From NCBI GenBank assembly GCA_963697565.1, contig CAVOOM010000003.1:1-64000 (forward strand): 64,000 bases of DNA, in the 5' to 3' direction. Source of the stretch: CAWFSE01 sp963697565 (lineage in GTDB: Bacteria > Actinomycetota > Actinomycetes > CAVWCF01). Positions 59,902-64,000 of the stretch are shown piece after piece (within the stretch, counting starts at the first letter, position 1; every line of letters begins with the position of its first letter). Position numbers and translations under genes: made by a program. Under the pieces are notes generated by a model. The model was not told the DNA's origin. It saw only the letters and a list, made by a program, of their open reading frames with translations, and did not search any database.

Positions 59902-59963
59902 GGCAGCCACGCTACGCGGCCGGATCCCAACGGCGGCAGGGCTTTTCGGCCTGCCGCCAGGGC

Positions 59964-61454
59964 TCAGCGCAGGGTGTAGTTGGGCGCCTCGACGGTCACC
60001 GCGACATCGTGCGGGTGGCTCTCCTTGAGCCCCGCGGCGGTGATCCGCACGAAGCGGCCCTTGTCCTGCAGCTCGGCGATGGTCTGCGCCCCGACGTACC
60101 CCATCGACGCCCGGAGGCCGCCGACGAGCTGGTGGGCCACGGCAGCGAGCGGGCCGCGGTAGGGCACCTGGCCCTCGACGCCCTCCGGCACGAGCTTGTC
60201 GTCGGAGAGCACGTCGTCCTGGAAGTAGCGGTCCTTGGAGTACGACCGCGCCTGGCCGCGCGACTGCATGGCGCCCAGCGAGCCCATCCCCCGGTAGGAC
60301 TTGAACTGCTTGCCGTTGACGAAGACCACGTCGCCTGGGGCCTCCTCGCAGCCGGCCAGCAGCGAGCCGAGCATCACCGTGGACGCCCCGGCGACCACGG
60401 CCTTGGCGATGTCGCCGGACGACTGCAGGCCGCCGTCGCCGATGACCGGGACGCCGGCGGGGCGGCACGCGAGGGAGGCCTCGTAGATCGCGGTGACCTG
60501 GGGGACGCCGACCCCGGCCACCACCCGGGTCGTGCAGATCGAGCCGGGGCCCACGCCGACCTTGACCCCGTCGGCGCCGGCGTCCACGAGGGCCTGCGCG
60601 CCGTCGCGGGTGGCGACGTTGCCGCCGACCACCTGCACGTCGGTCTCGCGCTTCAGCCGCGCCACCATGTCGAGCACCTGCCGGCTGTGGCCGTGCGCGG
60701 TGTCGACGACGATCAGGTCGACGCCCGCCTCGATGAGCGTGCGGGCCCGCTTGTACGAGTCGTCGCCCACGCCGACCGCTGCTCCGACGACGAGCCGCCC
60801 GTCGGCGTCCTTGGTGGCGAGCGGGTACTGGTCGGACTTGACGAAGTCCTTGACGGTGATGAGCCCGGTCAGCCGGCCCTCGGCGTCGATGAGCGGGAGC
60901 TTCTCGATCTTGCGGCTGGCCAGCAGCGCGAAGGCCTCGTCCGAGGAGATGCCCGGGTGCGCGGTGACCAGCGGCATCGGCGTCATCACCTCGCGGGCCA
61001 GCCGCGAGTGGTCGGACTCGAAGCGCATGTCGCGGTTGGTGACGATGCCGACGAGCACCCCAGCGGCGTCGACGACGGGGACGCCGGAGATGCGGTACCG
61101 CGCGCAGAGCCGGTCGACGTCGGCCAGCGAGTCCTCGGGCAGGCAGGTGACCGGATGGGTGATCATCCCGGCCTCGGAGCGCTTGACGAGGTCGGCGTGC
61201 GAGGCCTGGTCCTCGATCGAGAGGTTGCGGTGGAGCACCCCGAGGCCGCCCTGGCGGGCCATCGCGATGGCCATCCGCGCCTCGGTGACGGTGTCCATCG
61301 CGCTCGACAGCAGCGGCGTCTTGACCGTGAGCCCGCGGCTCACCCGGGTGGAGGTGTCGACCTCGCTCGGGATGACGTCCGACTCTCCGGGCAGCAGCAG
61401 CACATCGTCGTACGTGAGTCCCAGCGGGGCGAACGTCTGCGGCAGGGCCTCCAT
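59964..61454 (-). CDS. guaB: IMP dehydrogenase
   Basis: Rate-limiting enzyme of guanine nucleotide synthesis, oxidising IMP to XMP, which GuaA then aminates. 496 intact residues: LGLTYDDVLLLPGESDVIPS, LLSSAMDTVTEARMAIAMAR, two CBS repeats at about 105-215 (e.g. RYRISGVPVVDAAGVLVGIV), catalytic loop GVGPGSICTTRVVAGVGVPQ with the nucleophile Cys, flap RYFQDDVLSDDKLVPEGVEG. Start ATG 61454. It lies in the actinomycete order bldM-sigD-rsdA-guaB. Confidence 0.96.
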   Translation of the reverse strand: MEALPQTFAPLGLTYDDVLLLPGESDVIPSEVDTSTRVSRGLTVKTPLLSSAMDTVTEARMAIAMARQGGLGVLHRNLSIEDQASHADLVKRSEAGMITHPVTCLPEDSLADVDRLCARYRISGVPVVDAAGVLVGIVTNRDMRFESDHSRLAREVMTPMPLVTAHPGISSDEAFALLASRKIEKLPLIDAEGRLTGLITVKDFVKSDQYPLATKDADGRLVVGAAVGVGDDSYKRARTLIEAGVDLIVVDTAHGHSRQVLDMVARLKRETDVQVVGGNVATRDGAQALVDAGADGVKVGVGPGSICTTRVVAGVGVPQVTAIYEASLACRPAGVPVIGDGGLQSSGDIAKAVVAGASTVMLGSLLAGCEEAPGDVVFVNGKQFKSYRGMGSLGAMQSRGQARSYSKDRYFQDDVLSDDKLVPEGVEGQVPYRGPLAAVAHQLVGGLRASMGYVGAQTIAELQDKGRFVRITAAGLKESHPHDVAVTVEAPNYTLR

Positions 61455-61509
61455 GGCGGAAGGGTACCCGCGCCGCAACAGCCCGACGCCAGGTGCCCGC
61501 GCGCGGCGG

Positions 61510-62412
61510 TCAGCCGGCGGGCTTGCCGGTCTTCTTGGTGTCGCTCTGCCCGTTGGCGTTGCCCTGGGGGGTCGGTGCGGCCGTTGGCCGTGGCCGCGGG
61601 CGACGGGGCGACGGGCGCCGCGCTTGGCGGCACCGGGTCGGCCGGCGGACCGGTCTGCTTCACCGCGTACTGCCCGTTGGCGTTGCCGTTCGGGGTCGCC
61701 GCACCGTTGCCGGCGCCGTTCGCCCCTGCCGGGGGCGGGCCGGTCTGCTTCACCGCCGACTGCCCGTTGGCGTTGCCGTTGGGCGTCGCGTTGCCGTTCG
61801 GGGTCGCCGCCGTGGGCGAGACTGAGCGGCTCCGGCGGGGTCGGCGCTGGCCGCCGACGCGCCGGGGGCCATCGCCTGTGCCAGGACGCGCAGCCGCTGG
61901 AACAGCGCCTCGAATCCGTCCTCGGCCGCCGGGAGAGCAGCGGCCGCCTCGTCCAGAAGTCGTTGCGCGCCCGCCACATCGCCAGCGGCCCAGGCGGCCT
62001 CGGCCGCGTCGAGCGAGCGGGCCGCCACCGTGTCCTGGGGCGCCGAGGGGGACGGGTTGGCCGGTGCGGCAGGCCCGCCCGGGAGGGTGAGTCCCAGCGG
62101 CGCCAGGGCCGTGCGGTACGGCGCCCAGGGGTCGCCGGCCAGAGCAGCCGCGCCCACGGCTGGGAGGAGCAGGACGCCGGCGATCACGGGCAGCGCGACG
62201 GCGGCCCGGCGAACCCGGCGTCGCGTAGGCGCCGCCCCCAGGACCGGCTGCTCCACGGCGGCCAGCAGGTCGGCCAGGACGGCGGCGGCCGGGTCTTTGC
62301 AGTCGCCACGTGTCCACTCCCCGGCCGCCAGGCGGTCGAGCAGGGCGTCGTCGGCGGCGACCTCGGCCATGTTCGGTCGGCCCAACTCAGGGGGCATGCG
62401 GTCGGCGCTCAT
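61510..62412 (-). CDS. RsdA-like anti-sigma-D factor with three NGNANGQ-type repeats, frameshifted
   Basis: About 300 codons. The N-terminus AADDALLDRLAAGEWTRGD has the DD-LLD-LA-G motif by which RsdA holds SigD; a basic stretch (TRRRVRRAA) and one membrane helix (VALPVIAGVLLLPAVGAAAL) follow, so the rest is extracytoplasmic: a helical hairpin (LDAAEAAWAAGDVAGAQRLL) and then a repeat region. In corrected frames three units read ATPNGNANGQSAVKQTGPP, ATPNGNANGQYAVKQTGPP and TPQGNANGQSDTKKTGKPAG, the last ending the protein. Frame changes near 61825 and 61585. Its ATG overlaps the sigma gene's stop (ATGA), as anti-sigma genes usually do. Confidence 0.82.
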
Positions 62413-63035
62413 GACAGCTCCGCCTCACGGGCGAGCGCGCGCAGGCGCTCGAGCGCGCGGTGCTGCGCCACCCGGACCGCGCCCGCGCTCATGCCGAGCT
62501 GGGCGCCCACCTGCTCCGCCGACCACTTCCAGACCACCCGCATCATGAGCAGCTCGCGGTCGCGCTCGGGCAGCCGATCGAGCAGGGCGAAGGCCCCGGA
62601 GACCTCGCGGCGATGGACCGCCGCGTCCTCTGGGCCGCGGTCCGGGTCTGGCCCATCCGGGACCTCGGGCACCGAGACCGCGCGCGCCGACAAGGCGCGC
62701 TGCGCGTCGACGACCTTGTGCGCGGCGATGCCGTACGCCAGCGCCTCGACCGGGAGGCCGCGGTTCTCGTACGTCGGCAGCGCCTTGACCAGGGCCAGGC
62801 ACACCTCCTGCGCCACGTCTTCGGCCTGCTGGCCGGCCCCGGGCGTCCGGGCGAGCCGGGCCCGGCAGTAGCGCACCACGAGGGGTCGCACCCGGGCGAT
62901 CAGCCGGTCCAGCTCGCGGGGGTCGTCCCAGCGATCAGGCTCGGGATCCACCTCGGCGAGCGCGGCGTCCGCCTCGGCGAGGGGGTCATGGAGCGAGGAG
63001 ACCTGGCGTCCCTCCCACTCGTGGGCGGCTGTCAT
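62409..63035 (-). CDS. sigD: SigD-type ECF RNA polymerase sigma factor
   Basis: 208 residues. Region 2 spans RVRPLVVRYCRARLARTPGA and DVAQEVCLALVKALPTYENR (the ..AEDVAQEV.. core and -10 contact); region 4 has ALLDRLPERDRELLMMRVVW and KWSAEQVGAQLGMSAGAVRV, AQHRALERLRALA, the HTH that reads -35. No signature of a housekeeping factor. ATG 63035. It is the partner of the anti-sigma factor directly downstream; the M. tuberculosis sigD-rsdA pair has the same layout. Confidence 0.9.
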   Translation of the reverse strand: MTAAHEWEGRQVSSLHDPLAEADAALAEVDPEPDRWDDPRELDRLIARVRPLVVRYCRARLARTPGAGQQAEDVAQEVCLALVKALPTYENRGLPVEALAYGIAAHKVVDAQRALSARAVSVPEVPDGPDPDRGPEDAAVHRREVSGAFALLDRLPERDRELLMMRVVWKWSAEQVGAQLGMSAGAVRVAQHRALERLRALAREAELS

Positions 63036-63109
63036 CTGGGCGACGGTAGCAGCGCCCGGCGAGGCGGTCGCGGAAGCGCCGACCGCCACCTCTCGCAGGA
63101 CGAGTCGCG

Positions 63110-63718
63110 TCAGCGCAGCAGCCCCCAGCGGAAGCCGACGGCGACGGCGTGCGCGCGGTCGGCGGCGCCCATCTTGCGGAACAGCCGGCGGGCATGGGTC
63201 TTGACGGTGTCCTCGGACAGGTAGAGCTCGCGGCCGATCTCGGCGTTGCTGCGTCCGCGGCTCATCCCGGTCAGCACCTGGAGCTCGCGCTCGGTCAGGG
63301 CGGGCGGGCCGCCCGCGTCCGGCATCCGCCGCATCGGGCGCGCGGCGGGCGGAGCGCCGACCAGCACCTGGGCCACCGTGGCGGCGACCTCCTCGCGGGT
63401 GGCGTCCTTGCGGAGGTATCCGCGGGCCCCGTACGCGACGGCTCGGGCCACCCCGTCGTGGTCCTCGGCCATGGTCAGCACCACGACGACGGCGCCCGGG
63501 TGGGTGGCCACCAGCCGGCGGGTCGCCTCGACGCCGCCGATCCCGGGCATCCGCAGGTCGACCAGCACGAGGTCGGGGCTCTCGGCCGTGTAGCGGGCGA
63601 GGACCTCCTCACCGCTGGACGCGACCGTGACGCGGGTGACCCCGGGCACGGTCGCGACGGCCCGGCGCAGCGCCTCGCGGGCGAGCGGCGAGTCGTCGCA
63701 CACGCACACAGTGGTCAC
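63110..63718 (-). CDS. bldM: BldM-like orphan response regulator
   Basis: 202 residues. The receiver domain begins VTTVCVCDDSPLAREALRRA; the Asp in LVLVDLRMPGIGGVEATRRL is residue 54, the number known for BldM; LTMAED and GYLRKDATREE complete the pocket. The HTH is ELQVLTGMSRGRSNAEIGRE and LYLSEDTVKTHARRLFRKMG, ending VGFRWGLLR, as in Streptomyces BldM, where it controls aerial growth and sporulation alone or with WhiI. GTG 63718. There is no kinase gene beside it, as expected for an orphan regulator. Whether this organism sporulates cannot be told. Confidence 0.88.
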   Translation of the reverse strand: MTTVCVCDDSPLAREALRRAVATVPGVTRVTVASSGEEVLARYTAESPDLVLVDLRMPGIGGVEATRRLVATHPGAVVVVLTMAEDHDGVARAVAYGARGYLRKDATREEVAATVAQVLVGAPPAARPMRRMPDAGGPPALTERELQVLTGMSRGRSNAEIGRELYLSEDTVKTHARRLFRKMGAADRAHAVAVGFRWGLLR

Positions 63719-63783
63719 GCAGAGGTCTTCGGCAGAACGGCCGCGGAGGCTTAGGCCCGAGTCACTGCCGGTTTCGACGCGGT

Positions 63784-64000
63784 TCAGCCGGTGCCGAGCA
63801 GCGCGGCGATGTCTGGCCGGGCCAGCCACTCCGCCCGCAGCTCCTCGGACAGGTCTTCGGCGAGCGCGAGCACCGCCGATCGGGCCGACGCCAGCGCCCG
63901 GGCCGACTCCGCGGGGTCGCTCTCGGCCACCAGCGCCCCGAGCATGGCCCGCGAGGGCCACACGAGTGGGAGCGCCCCCAGCCCCTCGGCAAGCAGGCCG
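63784..64000 (-). CDS. 3' end of an unrecognised gene, cut by the window edge
   Basis: In the frame ending at TGA 63784-63786 the codons have strong third-position G/C bias and give VWPSRAMLGALVAESDPAES, ALASARSAVLALAEDLSEEL and RAEWLARPDIAALLGTG at the C-terminus. At least 72 residues, helical, Ala/Leu-rich. I cannot name the family; the pattern would fit the C-terminal helical part of a larger ATPase or regulator, which is a guess. It lies upstream of bldM on the same strand. Confidence 0.55.
   Translation of the reverse strand, partial: GLLAEGLGALPLVWPSRAMLGALVAESDPAESARALASARSAVLALAEDLSEELRAEWLARPDIAALLGTG

Overview
The window is a very GC-rich segment (by eye about 70-75% G+C, G/C in nearly every third codon position) of an actinomycete chromosome. 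Gene content and order point to the Streptomyces/Frankia/Kineosporia-type Actinomycetia: a BldM orthologue beside a SigD-type sigma factor with its RsdA-type anti-sigma factor and guaB, a nearby guaB3, and the arrangement sdhCDAB ... trpS ... icd-mdh-folD ... purH-purN-DUF6350-sucD-sucC ... pcrA ... guaA. From memory this backbone is shared with Streptomyces coelicolor. I see no rRNA, tRNA, CRISPR array, insertion sequence, prophage or plasmid function.

Layout. 0.1-7 kb (minus): nucleoside salvage unit made of a BMP-type lipoprotein, a dual-cassette ATPase, two permeases, cytidine deaminase and pyrimidine-nucleoside phosphorylase. 7-10.6 kb: M20 amidohydrolase, a membrane-anchored orphan, and the large subunit of a split methylmalonyl-CoA mutase. 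10.8-15.3 kb (plus): sdhCDAB and a D,D-carboxypeptidase. 15.4-25 kb (minus): YihY membrane protein, 2H phosphoesterase, trpS, CNNM/CBS protein, GH36 galactosidase, exonuclease III, icd, mdh, DUF3017, folD. 25-33.2 kb (minus): YdcZ-type transporter, a short protein with an unusual repeated C-terminus, purH, purN, DUF6350, sucD, sucC, and the B12-binding mutase subunit. 33.3-37.1 kb: two LytM endopeptidases convergent with pcrA. 37-48 kb: DUF4214 secreted protein, PIG-L deacetylase, a PspC-type envelope-stress two-component system with divergent PspC gene, P1 peptidase, DinB protein, rocD, guaA. 48.3-53.3 kb (minus): glpD-aldehyde dehydrogenase-GMC oxidoreductase operon with a perfect operator-like palindrome and two downstream hairpins. 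53.4-59.9 kb: guaB3, MMPL exporter divergent from a MarR regulator (with a duplicated operator), and an ABC exporter. 60-64 kb (minus): guaB, rsdA, sigD, bldM and the end of one more gene.

Functionally the segment concentrates TCA-cycle enzymes (SDH, IDH, MDH, succinyl-CoA synthetase), the mutase that feeds succinyl-CoA into it, purine synthesis and interconversion (purH, purN, guaA, guaB, guaB3, folD for the formyl donor), and envelope and developmental regulation.

Data-quality warning. More than twenty clear housekeeping genes carry one or more apparent frameshifts while the protein similarity continues in another frame. Several are repaired by changing one base. I read these as indel errors in the assembly, not pseudogenes, and give each such gene as one feature spanning all its frames; inner boundaries are approximate. 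No stretch longer than about 300 bases lacks a gene.
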